Below the pieces are notes generated by a model. The model saw only the letters and a program-made list of their open reading frames with translations, ran no database searches and had not been told where the DNA came from. A program made the position numbers and the translations under genes. This document shows positions 43,358 through 50,763 of a stretch of DNA of 64,000 bases, in pieces; position 1 is the first letter of the stretch; each line of letters begins with the position of its first letter. This DNA is from Oscillospiraceae bacterium (GTDB taxonomy: Bacteria; Bacillota; Clostridia; Oscillospirales; Acutalibacteraceae), in NCBI GenBank assembly GCA_015066205.1, contig SVOV01000001.1:1-64000 (forward strand), read 5' to 3'.

Positions 43358-43395
43358 ATCAGCACGGAGCTCCGTACAGAGCTTTCCGTGCTGAT
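43358..43395. terminator. Hairpin between the array and the MoaD-like gene
   Basis: ATCAGCACGGA (43358-43368) pairs with TCCGTGCTGAT (43385-43395). An A-rich run lies on its left side, so it may terminate transcripts arriving on the minus strand. Confidence 0.5.
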
Positions 43396-43401
43396 ATTCT
43401 T

Positions 43402-43434
43402 ATAGAGCGTAAGCGGAATAAGGCGAAGCCTTCC
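43402..43434 (-). repeat. Isolated end module of the GTGATAT array family
   Basis: The 33 bases repeat the end module at 43168-43200 (ATAGAGCGTAAGCGGAATAA then the GGCGAAGCC palindrome) without any GTGATAT units. It shows that the end module can exist alone. Confidence 0.75.
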
Positions 43435-43478
43435 GACAGGCTACCTCTTCACTATTACCTCTTACCTATTACTTAAGC

Positions 43479-43796
43479 TTATCCTCCTGCTGCGGGGGAG
43501 AGGAGCCATACCTCGCCGTTTTCGGGGAGCTTCTTTCCTTTTCTCATACATCTCTCACCGTCAACATAAACAACGGCATCCTTGAACCTGAGCTCTTTAT
43601 GAGGCTCGAGAGCGGCATTTCTCTTTTTCTTGAATTCGGATTTGTCCTCTTCCTGCTTTTTCAGGTCCTCATAGTATCTTTTTTCCATTATTTCGGAAAT
43701 TTCTTCAAAAATTCCGTTTACGGTTTTTGCGCTTGTGTTATGCTCGGAGAGTCCCGTTGTTGAACGCAGAACGCCGAAAATCTTAACCTTTACCAT
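43479..43796 (-). CDS. MoaD/ThiS-like sulfur carrier with an inserted helix
   Basis: This 105-residue protein starts with the beta-grasp pattern VKVKIFGVLRSTTG and ends in VWLLSPAAGG, whose Gly-Gly tail is the site of thiocarboxylate formation in MoaD/ThiS proteins. Residues about 45-65 are a charged helix not seen in normal MoaD of about 80 residues. It overlaps the AOR gene by 14 bases. Proteins like it are commonly next to AOR genes and are thought to supply sulfur for the tungstopterin. No MoaE-like large subunit is seen in the window. Confidence 0.8.
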   Translation of the reverse strand: MVKVKIFGVLRSTTGLSEHNTSAKTVNGIFEEISEIMEKRYYEDLKKQEEDKSEFKKKRNAALEPHKELRFKDAVVYVDGERCMRKGKKLPENGEVWLLSPAAGG

Positions 43797-45717
43797 AAGG
43801 ATAAACCTCCTTTATACATTCGGGGATGCGCACACCGATCTTTTTGAGGGTCTTCATCGTGGGAGCGCCGTCCTTCCAGCCGCGCATCGCATAATAAACG
43901 CCCTTCATCTTGTCAAGCGGCACCTTTGTTCTCTTGTCGCCGGGCACCTGCTCCTCGTGGGTAAGGCGCTTCGGGAGAGTATCCGTTTCATCGCCTACGG
44001 GAAGACCGAGAATGATGTTTGCAAGTCTTTCCGTATTGAAGCCGAGATTACCGAAGGCAATGAAATCTCCGAGCGTAAACTTTGTGCCTGCCGCCGCATT
44101 CATAACTCTCGGATACTGAACGAGGGGAATATTCACCTTCAGCATTTTAGGATTCTTTGAAACAAGATATATAACGGGAGTTGAATATTTGAAAACAGTC
44201 TGGACAAATCTTGTCATAAGAGAGGTAGGCTTTCCTACGAGGAAATGGGGGAGAATGGCATAGGATGTGAATACACAGAAGCCCGCCGCGGATGCCGCCT
44301 CCATAACATTCTGGAAGGTTACCGCAAGACCTGCCTTGCCCTTGGGGGTATAGGCATCAAGATTCAGTCCCAGACCCTCTAAAACTACAAGATATCCCGC
44401 ATTGAGATGACAGCCGCCGCGGTTTGCGGTAGCATAGCCGAGACCGTGTCCTACCGCACCTCTGGGCTCGTATGCCGCAAGCTCCATTCCCTTTGCGTGA
44501 ATTGCAAATTCCTTGCCGCCGAATTTTTCACTCATTTTTCTTGTGCCGTCGGCAAGCTCGGCACCGATACCTCTTCTGTAGGCTATATCTCGGAAGACCT
44601 CGCTCAGGTTATCGGTCTGACCGAAATGAAGTCCCGAATCCCATAAGCCCTTTTCCTGTAATTCCATAGCAAATGCAACCGAGCCCGCCGCTGAAATGGT
44701 ATCTATTCCCAATTCATCAAGCTCATAGTTCCATTTGATTATCTTTTCTATATCGTCATTGAGGAGATTCGGACCGAGAAGACCGAGGGTCTCAAGCTCG
44801 GGGCCCTTTATGTTCTTACCCTCATAGCGGACTCTTCTTTCGCATTTCATAGGACAGGAAAAGCAGCCGCCGTTTTTGATGAGATGCTTTTCCGCAAGCT
44901 CCTCGCCCGATACCTTTTCAAAGCTCTCGAATCTGCCGTCACCGAAATTCTTTGTTGCAAGAATTCTGTGAGCCTGCATGGGGGCAACAAGCCCCGCCGT
45001 ACCGAGCTTCGACAGCTGTGCACCCGTAATGGGATGCTTGAGAAGAGTATTCTTCCACTGCTCATTGATCTTTTCTAATCTTTCGGGGTCGTGTATCTCG
45101 GGCTCCTTGTCGCCCTTTGCGGTGACGATCTTAAGATTCTTATCTCCGAATACCGCACCGACACCGCCTCTGCCCGCAGTTCTCTCTCCCGAGAATACAC
45201 AGGCATATAAGACCTTGTTTTCACCTGCAGGGCCGATAACAAGCTTACCTGTTGAAGAGGGAAGATCCTTCTGAGCCTCTCCCGTAAGCTGTCCCGCTCT
45301 GTCGGATACATCGTGGAAGGTGACCTTTTCGTTTTCAATTTCTATCCAGGTAAGAGTATCCGCTCTTCCCGTGATTATCATAGCATCCCAGCCTGCCTTC
45401 TTGAGTCGTCTTCCGAAGGAGCCGCCGCAGTTTGAGGATGTGAGAATCCCCGTAAGGGGAGAAATTGTGGAAATATTGAAGCGGGTCGAGGAGGGAGATT
45501 TGCAACGGGTAAGAGGGCCTGTTGTAATAACAAGCCAGTTATCCTCGTCGAATGCCTTCATTCCGGGGCGGATGTGATTCAGGAGAATGTCTGCCGCCAT
45601 AATTTTACCGCCGAGAGTTCTTTTTCTGTCTTCGTCTGTCCAAGGGAATTCACTTACCTCTTTTTTTGTGAGATCCACAAAGAGTACATGTCCCATATAG
45701 GCCTTAAGTTCTGTCAT
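43783..45717 (-). CDS. Aldehyde:ferredoxin oxidoreductase-family tungsten enzyme
   Basis: This 644-residue AOR-family protein binds a bis-pterin tungsten cofactor and a 4Fe-4S cluster. Visible marks are GPLTRCKSPSSTRFNISTIS near 75, the pterin-site AGRGGVGAVFGDKNLK near 190, and the cluster ligands CFSCPMKC near 290; AAGFCVFTSY near 490 gives the likely fourth Cys. Family members oxidise aldehydes to acids, or run in reverse, using ferredoxin. The gene is first in a two-gene operon with the MoaD-like protein, next to the genes for tungstate uptake and pterin synthesis. AGGAATCG precedes the ATG. Confidence 0.93.
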   Translation of the reverse strand: MTELKAYMGHVLFVDLTKKEVSEFPWTDEDRKRTLGGKIMAADILLNHIRPGMKAFDEDNWLVITTGPLTRCKSPSSTRFNISTISPLTGILTSSNCGGSFGRRLKKAGWDAMIITGRADTLTWIEIENEKVTFHDVSDRAGQLTGEAQKDLPSSTGKLVIGPAGENKVLYACVFSGERTAGRGGVGAVFGDKNLKIVTAKGDKEPEIHDPERLEKINEQWKNTLLKHPITGAQLSKLGTAGLVAPMQAHRILATKNFGDGRFESFEKVSGEELAEKHLIKNGGCFSCPMKCERRVRYEGKNIKGPELETLGLLGPNLLNDDIEKIIKWNYELDELGIDTISAAGSVAFAMELQEKGLWDSGLHFGQTDNLSEVFRDIAYRRGIGAELADGTRKMSEKFGGKEFAIHAKGMELAAYEPRGAVGHGLGYATANRGGCHLNAGYLVVLEGLGLNLDAYTPKGKAGLAVTFQNVMEAASAAGFCVFTSYAILPHFLVGKPTSLMTRFVQTVFKYSTPVIYLVSKNPKMLKVNIPLVQYPRVMNAAAGTKFTLGDFIAFGNLGFNTERLANIILGLPVGDETDTLPKRLTHEEQVPGDKRTKVPLDKMKGVYYAMRGWKDGAPTMKTLKKIGVRIPECIKEVYPYGKG

Positions 45718-45737
45718 TTCGATTCCTCTTTTATGTT

Positions 45738-45930
45738 AATATATAGGAAATTGCTCGCATTGTGAGCAATTTTGCTTATTATATAGGAAATTGCTCGCGT
45801 TGTGAGCAATTTAGCTTATAATTCGCCTGCGGCGTATTGAATGACGCAAGCTTATTGAACAAGAAACACCTACAGCCCCCAAGACCCAGGGTAGGGGGTT
45901 GATAAATCGTAAGATTTTTTCTTATTTTAG
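45738..45930 (+). repeat. Dispersed 155-bp palindromic element, copy 2, with an extra half unit
   Basis: The stretch 45775-45930 is the inverted, nearly identical partner of 18048-18203. An extra unit (ATATAGGAAATTGCTC and its hairpin) precedes it at 45738-45778, so the element can grow by adding one palindrome unit. Its right end covers the stop codon of the ThiF-family gene. Confidence 0.78.
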
Positions 45931-46563
45931 CATAAGGGTATGAAATTCGTCTTTATCAAAAACCGTCAGCTTACCGCCGAGGGAGATATCCTTTGTTAAA
46001 AGATACTGAATTCCCGTTGCCGCCTGTAAGGAGCCGATGATCCCCGCCGCGGCGGAGATATTCGTTTTGGCTCTTTTGCCGTCAAGCATTCCCGCCTTTT
46101 TAAGAGTGGGGGTAATATCGGGAATATAAAGATATGCTTTTCCGTAAAAGCCGTCTATTCCGCCCGTCATAAGGGGAATTTTATTTTCCTCGCAGAAAAG
46201 AGAAATATCCTCTCTCGCACCTTTATTATCAACTGCAAGAAATATCATATCTGCACCTTTAAGCTCTTCGGGGATGCAGTCCTTTCTGATCTTTACGGGA
46301 AGAGCGGTGATGTTTATTTCGGGTGAAAGGGCCTGAAGTCTGTTTTTTGCACAAAAGACCTTTTTTTCACCGATATCATCTTTCGTATAAAGAAACTGTC
46401 TGTTGAGGTTAGCTTCGCTTACGGTATCAAAGTCAACGAGAATAAGGCGGGTTGCTCCCGCTCCCGCAAGATGCACCGCAATATTACAGCCGAGCCCCCC
46501 GACACCTATTACGGCACAGGTGAAGCCTTTAAGAGAAAAGCCCTGTGTTTCTTCCTTACTCAT
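45922..46563 (-). CDS. ThiF/MoeB-family adenylyltransferase
   Basis: This 213-residue E1-like enzyme has the nucleotide loop VIGVGGLGCNIAVHL near 15 and DFDTVSEANLNRQFLY near 45 with the catalytic Arg. It would adenylate the C-terminal Gly of a MoaD/ThiS carrier, fitting the MoaD-like protein nearby. It lacks the zinc CxxC pairs and the Cys loop of full-length MoeB/ThiF, and is shorter than the usual 240-250 residues. It overlaps the MogA-like gene by four bases. The last codons lie inside the dispersed repeat. Confidence 0.85.
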   Translation of the reverse strand: MSKEETQGFSLKGFTCAVIGVGGLGCNIAVHLAGAGATRLILVDFDTVSEANLNRQFLYTKDDIGEKKVFCAKNRLQALSPEINITALPVKIRKDCIPEELKGADMIFLAVDNKGAREDISLFCEENKIPLMTGGIDGFYGKAYLYIPDITPTLKKAGMLDGKRAKTNISAAAGIIGSLQAATGIQYLLTKDISLGGKLTVFDKDEFHTLMLK

Positions 46564-47048
46564 TTATAATTTCCCCCGCAGGAAAGAGTGTTTCCCGAAA
46601 GAGTTTCTACAGCGTGGGGAAGAACGGGAAGAACCGTTTCAAGGGATTCCGAAACCGCCTTCGGAGAGCCGGGAAGATTTATTATAAGAGTTTTTCCCCT
46701 GATGCCCGAGACCGCTCTCGAAAGCATTGCCTTGGGGGTGATTCTGAAGCTTTCATATCTTATAGCCTCGCTGATTCCGGGAGCTTCTCTTTCAATGACC
46801 GCTTTTGTAGCCTCGGGTGTCACATCTCTCGGGGCAAAGCCCGTGCCGCCCGTGGTAAATATCACATCAATTCCTTCGTCACACATTTTTATAAGAGCCT
46901 GTGATATTTCTTCCTTTTCGTCGGGAACGATGAGGTAACCATCTACGGTGCCGTGCTCTTTAAGGCTGTCGCATAAAAGAACACCGCTTCTGTCTTCAGT
47001 TACTTTCCCTGCGCATCTGTCACTGACGGTAATCACTCCGAACCGCAT
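46560..47048 (-). CDS. MogA/MoaB-family molybdopterin adenylyltransferase
   Basis: This 162-residue protein has FGVITVSDR at the start, TTGGTGFAPRDVTPEAT near 75 and LPGSPKAV near 130, the motifs of MogA/MoaB. The family adds AMP to molybdopterin before metal is inserted by MoeA; MoaB homologues serve tungsten enzymes in archaea. GGGAGTGG precedes the ATG at 47048, and the longer frame would reach into the promoter. It heads a two-gene operon with the ThiF-like gene, divergent from tupA. Confidence 0.9.
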   Translation of the reverse strand: MRFGVITVSDRCAGKVTEDRSGVLLCDSLKEHGTVDGYLIVPDEKEEISQALIKMCDEGIDVIFTTGGTGFAPRDVTPEATKAVIEREAPGISEAIRYESFRITPKAMLSRAVSGIRGKTLIINLPGSPKAVSESLETVLPVLPHAVETLSGNTLSCGGNYK

Positions 47049-47081
47049 TTTTACCACTCCCGAACATATAATCTCTATACT

Positions 47082-47110
47082 ATAATACACACTAAAGCAT
47101 TATTTTACAA
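47082..47110 (-). promoter_or_regulatory. Promoter of the mogA-thiF operon
   Basis: On the minus strand, TTGTAA (47110-47105) and TATTAT (47087-47082) with a 17-base spacer, divergent from the tup promoter. Confidence 0.6.
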
Positions 47111-47138
47111 GGGGAGAAATATGCTTTTGTAAATAATG

Positions 47139-47167
47139 TTGATTTTAAGGTGCCGTTATTGTATAAT
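47139..47167 (+). promoter_or_regulatory. Promoter of the tup-moe-moa operon
   Basis: TTGATT at 47139-47144 and TATAAT at 47162-47167 with a 17-base spacer. It leaves a roughly 150-base leader before tupA. Confidence 0.72.
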
Positions 47168-47204
47168 AGTCACGAAGTGAATTCATTGTTCATTTTTCCG
47201 AGTT

Positions 47205-47315
47205 CATATTCCTAAACATAAAAATGCAGGGAATATGAAACCGTGGCTGAAATATTTTCCATCAGCCAAAGGGTGGAAAAGGGGAAACCCGTCCGCCTTC
47301 CGCGTTTGAAAAGGA
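47205..47315 (+). promoter_or_regulatory. Candidate Moco/Tuco riboswitch upstream of tupA
   Basis: The leader folds into TTCATATTCC/GGGAATATGAA (about 47203-47240), GGCTGA/TCAGCC (about 47247-47270) and GGG-GAAA-CCC, a GNRA-type loop, just before the AAAAGGAG site of tupA. AAACCG before the second stem and AAAGGGTGG after it are reminiscent of the Moco RNA motif. Tungstate transporter genes are known targets of the Tuco variant. The class call is an inference; the structured leader is seen directly. Confidence 0.5.
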
Positions 47316-47324
47316 GTATGTAAA

Positions 47325-48209
47325 ATGAAAAAACTTCTCGCACTTTTAATGGCTCTCTCTCTCGTTTTGGCTTTCGCTTCCTGCGGCGGTAACACCGAGG
47401 AAACGACCGCACCCGCAGACACAACAGCTGCCGAGGACACAACTGCAGAGGCTCCGGAGAATCCCACCATCCGTATGTCCACCACCACATCCGTAAACGA
47501 CTCGGGACTTCTTCCCGCTATTCTTCCCGTTTTTGAACAGAAGACAGGCTATAAGGTAGAGGTTCAGTCCGCAGGTACAGGTGCCGCCATCCAGAAGGCA
47601 AAGGACGGAAACGCAGATCTTATCCTTGTTCATTCAAAGGCTTCCGAGGAAGAATTTGTAAACGAGGGCTACGGCGTTGAAAGACTTCCCTTTATGTTCA
47701 ACTACTTTGTAGTTGTAGGCCCCAAGGATGACCCCGCAGGCATCAAGGACTCTGAAAATGCAGCAGCAGCCTTCGCAAAAATAAAGGCAGCCGAGAGCAA
47801 ATTCATCTCCCGCGGCGACGAATCAGGTACACATAAGGCAGAGCTCAAGATATGGGGCGAGGATAAGCCCGACGCCGCCTCTGACAGCTGGTATATTTCC
47901 GCAGGTCAGGGTATGGGTGCCTGTCTTACAATGGCAAATGAACAGAATGCTTACTGCCTTACAGATAAGGCTACCTTCCTTGCAAATAAGGATTCTCTCA
48001 CATCTCTCGACATCATTCTCGCAGAGGGTGAGGATATGAAGAACACATATTCCGTTATCGAATGTAATCCCGAAAAGCTTGACGGTGTAAATACCGAGGG
48101 TGCAAAGGCTCTTATTCAGTGGCTTCTTTCCGATGAAGCAGATGCACTTATCGCAAAGTACGGCGAAACCGAATACGGTCAGGCATTATTTACGGTTATC
48201 GAAGACTGA
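47325..48209 (+). CDS. tupA: Tungstate ABC substrate-binding lipoprotein TupA
   Basis: This 294-residue lipoprotein has a lipobox AFASC (Cys 20) and an acidic Thr/Ala linker. The mature domain starts IRMSTTTSVNDSGLLPAILP, the TTTS anion-binding loop of TupA. GTGAAIQKAKDGNADLILVH follows. TupA binds tungstate with very high affinity outside the membrane. It is the first gene after the candidate riboswitch, and the pterin-cofactor genes follow, which supports tungstate rather than molybdate. GGAG precedes the ATG by eight bases. Confidence 0.92.
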   Translation: MKKLLALLMALSLVLAFASCGGNTEETTAPADTTAAEDTTAEAPENPTIRMSTTTSVNDSGLLPAILPVFEQKTGYKVEVQSAGTGAAIQKAKDGNADLILVHSKASEEEFVNEGYGVERLPFMFNYFVVVGPKDDPAGIKDSENAAAAFAKIKAAESKFISRGDESGTHKAELKIWGEDKPDAASDSWYISAGQGMGACLTMANEQNAYCLTDKATFLANKDSLTSLDIILAEGEDMKNTYSVIECNPEKLDGVNTEGAKALIQWLLSDEADALIAKYGETEYGQALFTVIED

Positions 48210-48210
48210 T

Positions 48211-48900
48211 ATGGATAAAATTTTAGAAGCTGTGAATATGCTTCTGGCAATGGACAAGGAGCTTATTCACATTATAGGTGTCACTCTCAGAATGTCCTTT
48301 TTCAGCACCCTTATCTCCTGTATTATAGGAATGCCTATGGGGGTAATTTTAGAAAAGGGCAGATTCAGGGGAAGACAGCTTCTGAAAAAAATTTCATCAA
48401 CTCTGATGGGCCTGCCGCCTGTGGCGGCGGGTCTTATCGTCTATATGCTTTTTACAAAATACGGTATCTTCGGCTCGCTCGGGCTTCTTTTTACCGTTGA
48501 AATTATGGTAGTGGCACAGGTTATTCTCATAACCCCCGTTGTCACCTGCCTTACCTCCTCCGTGGTTTCGGTGTCGGGAAAAAATCTCAGAGAAACCGCG
48601 AGGGGACTTTCGCTGTCCCGTAAGAAAACTATGGGACTTTTTTTATATCATAACAGAAAAGCACTTCTGAGCGTACTTCTCACAGCCTTCGGCAGAAGCA
48701 TTGCAGAGGTGGGAGCTGTCAGCCTCGTGGGCGGTAATATCCAATGGAAAACAAGGGTAATGACCACTGCAATTCTCCTTGAAACAAATAAGGGCAAATT
48801 CACATTTGCATTGGCTCTCGGCATAGTTCTTCTTCTTATTTCCCTTACGGTAAATGTTCTGGCATCACTTCTGACAAAAGGAGATAAAACAGATGATTGA
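48211..48900 (+). CDS. tupB: Tungstate ABC transporter permease TupB
   Basis: This 229-residue protein has five to six membrane segments and the ATPase-docking loop LRETARGLSLSRKKTMGLFL. It ends close to SIAEVGAVSLVGGNIQ, typical of TupB/ModB-type permeases. The ATG at 48211 lies one base after the tupA stop; longer frames start inside tupA and are rejected. It overlaps tupC by eight bases. Confidence 0.9.
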   Translation: MDKILEAVNMLLAMDKELIHIIGVTLRMSFFSTLISCIIGMPMGVILEKGRFRGRQLLKKISSTLMGLPPVAAGLIVYMLFTKYGIFGSLGLLFTVEIMVVAQVILITPVVTCLTSSVVSVSGKNLRETARGLSLSRKKTMGLFLYHNRKALLSVLLTAFGRSIAEVGAVSLVGGNIQWKTRVMTTAILLETNKGKFTFALALGIVLLLISLTVNVLASLLTKGDKTDD

Positions 48901-49561
48901 ATGTAAGAGCATAATAAAAAAATACGGTGAGAGAACCGTTCTCGATATCCCCTCTCTTAAGATAGAAAAGGGCGAAAGAGTTGCACTCACGGGCTCCAAC
49001 GGCTCGGGAAAAAGCACTCTTCTTAAAATTATTTCGGGGATCATCCCCTTTGAGGGAGAGCTGAGCACAGAGGGAAAGCTTCTTTATATGCCCCAGAAAA
49101 ATATTCCCTTTGATATGACGGTTCTCTCCAATGTTACCTTCTCTATGACAGGTAAAAGAAAAGAAAAGGAAGAGAAAGCATTTGAGGCTCTTAAAAAAAC
49201 GGGTCTTGATGCACTTTATAAAAAGAATGCCTGTGTGCTGTCCGGCGGAGAGCAGGCAAGACTTGCTCTTGCAAGAATACTGGTGCTTCACTGCGATATT
49301 CTTCTTCTTGATGAGCCCACGGGTGCAGTTGATATTGAAGCAGAGGAGCTTATTGAAAAAATAATAAGCGATTATATAAACGAAAAGAACAGGACTCTGA
49401 TTCTTTCTACCCATTCCCCCTTACAGGCAAAAAGACTCACGGACAAAGTCTTAATGCTCGATAAAGGAAAAATAGCAGAGGATTCCTCCTCGGAGGAATT
49501 CATTCATTCACCGAAGACACAGTTCGGTAAAAAATTCATTGATATGTGGAGAGTGTTCTGA
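48893..49561 (+). CDS. tupC: Tungstate ABC transporter ATPase TupC
   Basis: This 222-residue ATPase has Walker A LTGSNGSGKSTL, signature LSGGEQARLALAR and Walker B ILLLDEPTGAVD. It lacks the C-terminal oxyanion-binding domain of ModC, as TupC proteins do. It overlaps both neighbours (tupB by eight bases, moeA by one base at TGATG), so the operon is tightly coupled. Confidence 0.92.
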   Translation: MIECKSIIKKYGERTVLDIPSLKIEKGERVALTGSNGSGKSTLLKIISGIIPFEGELSTEGKLLYMPQKNIPFDMTVLSNVTFSMTGKRKEKEEKAFEALKKTGLDALYKKNACVLSGGEQARLALARILVLHCDILLLDEPTGAVDIEAEELIEKIISDYINEKNRTLILSTHSPLQAKRLTDKVLMLDKGKIAEDSSSEEFIHSPKTQFGKKFIDMWRVF

Positions 49562-50763
49562 TGCTCAGTGTAATAAGCCCTGCCGAGGCGCTTGAAATTC
49601 TGAAAAAAAGCTTTCTTCCTCCCGTAAAAACGGAATATGTGAAAATTGAAGAGGCATCGAGCAGAGTGCTGTCACGGGATGTTTTGTCGGAGGAATTTAT
49701 TCCCTCCTTTGACCGCTCCACAGTTGACGGCTTTGCAGTACGCTGTGCCGATACCTACGGCGCGGGAGAAAATATGCCCGCCATGCTCTCGGTCAAGGGT
49801 GAGATACTTATGGGAGAAGAGCCCGAAAGCAGTATTTCCCGCGGGGAGTGTATGAAAATATCAACAGGCGGAATGTTGCCCGAGGGGGCGGATTCGGTGG
49901 TTATGGTCGAAAACACCGAGGACGGCTTCGAGGGAATGTGTCTTTGCAATAAAAGCGTTGCTCTTTTTGAAAATGTCACAAGAAAGGGTGACGATATAAA
50001 GGCGGGCGACAGGGTGCTTTCAAAGGGTACTGTGATAAATTCATCCTCGGTGGGCTCTCTTGCCGCTCTCGGAATCTCCGAAATACCCTGTGTGAAAAAG
50101 CCTGTTGTCGGCATAATTTCAACGGGGGATGAAATTGTCAGTTACCGTGAAAAACCGCAGACGGGAAAGATAAGGGATGTGAATTCCGTTCTTCTTTGTT
50201 CGCTTCTTAAGGAAAACGGCTGTGTTGTTTTGAATTACGGCATAATAAAGGACAACAGAAAGCAGCTGACAGAGGTCTTTCACAGGGCTCTCGGAGAATG
50301 TGATACCGTTCTTCTTTCGGGAGGCTCATCAAAGGGAGAAAGGGATATGACAGCGGAAATTATTTCCGAAAGGGGAGAGCTTCTCTTCCACGGTCTTTCT
50401 CTCAAGCCCGGAAAGCCTACCATCCTCGGAAAATGTGACGGCAAGGCGGTATTCGGTCTGCCCGGCCACCCCGCCGCCGCTTATTTCGTAGCCTTAAGGC
50501 TTGTTATCCCCTTTACTGAGCTTCTTACAGGGAAAAAAAGTGTCAGAAGAACAGGAAAATATATTCTCTCTCAGGACATCCCCTCAAACCACGGCAGAGA
50601 AGAGATGGTTGCCGTGAAAATATGTGACGGGAGGATAATTCCCGTCTTCGGAAAATCGGGTCTTGTCACTCTTCTTTCCGAAAGCGACGGATATATAATA
50701 ATAGACCGCAACCGCGAGGGTGTATTCGCAGGTGAAGAAACGGAGGTATTTTTCATAAAATGA
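49561..50763 (+). CDS. moeA: Molybdopterin molybdenumtransferase MoeA
   Basis: This 400-residue enzyme inserts Mo or W into adenylated pterin. Motifs are PSFDRSTVDGFAV near 50, IISTGDEIV near 183, SGGSSKGERDMT near 255 and GLPGHPAAAYF near 295. The ATG at 49561 overlaps the tupC stop and has GGAGA upstream. The next gene carries a second, diverged MoeA domain, so one copy may serve W and the other Mo, or they may act in sequence. Confidence 0.92.
   Translation: MLSVISPAEALEILKKSFLPPVKTEYVKIEEASSRVLSRDVLSEEFIPSFDRSTVDGFAVRCADTYGAGENMPAMLSVKGEILMGEEPESSISRGECMKISTGGMLPEGADSVVMVENTEDGFEGMCLCNKSVALFENVTRKGDDIKAGDRVLSKGTVINSSSVGSLAALGISEIPCVKKPVVGIISTGDEIVSYREKPQTGKIRDVNSVLLCSLLKENGCVVLNYGIIKDNRKQLTEVFHRALGECDTVLLSGGSSKGERDMTAEIISERGELLFHGLSLKPGKPTILGKCDGKAVFGLPGHPAAAYFVALRLVIPFTELLTGKKSVRRTGKYILSQDIPSNHGREEMVAVKICDGRIIPVFGKSGLVTLLSESDGYIIIDRNREGVFAGEETEVFFIK

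Noticed and set aside
48845-49414. 189-codon minus-strand frame opposite tupC
   Set aside because: tupC has full ATPase motifs; the antisense frame has no RBS and no motif.
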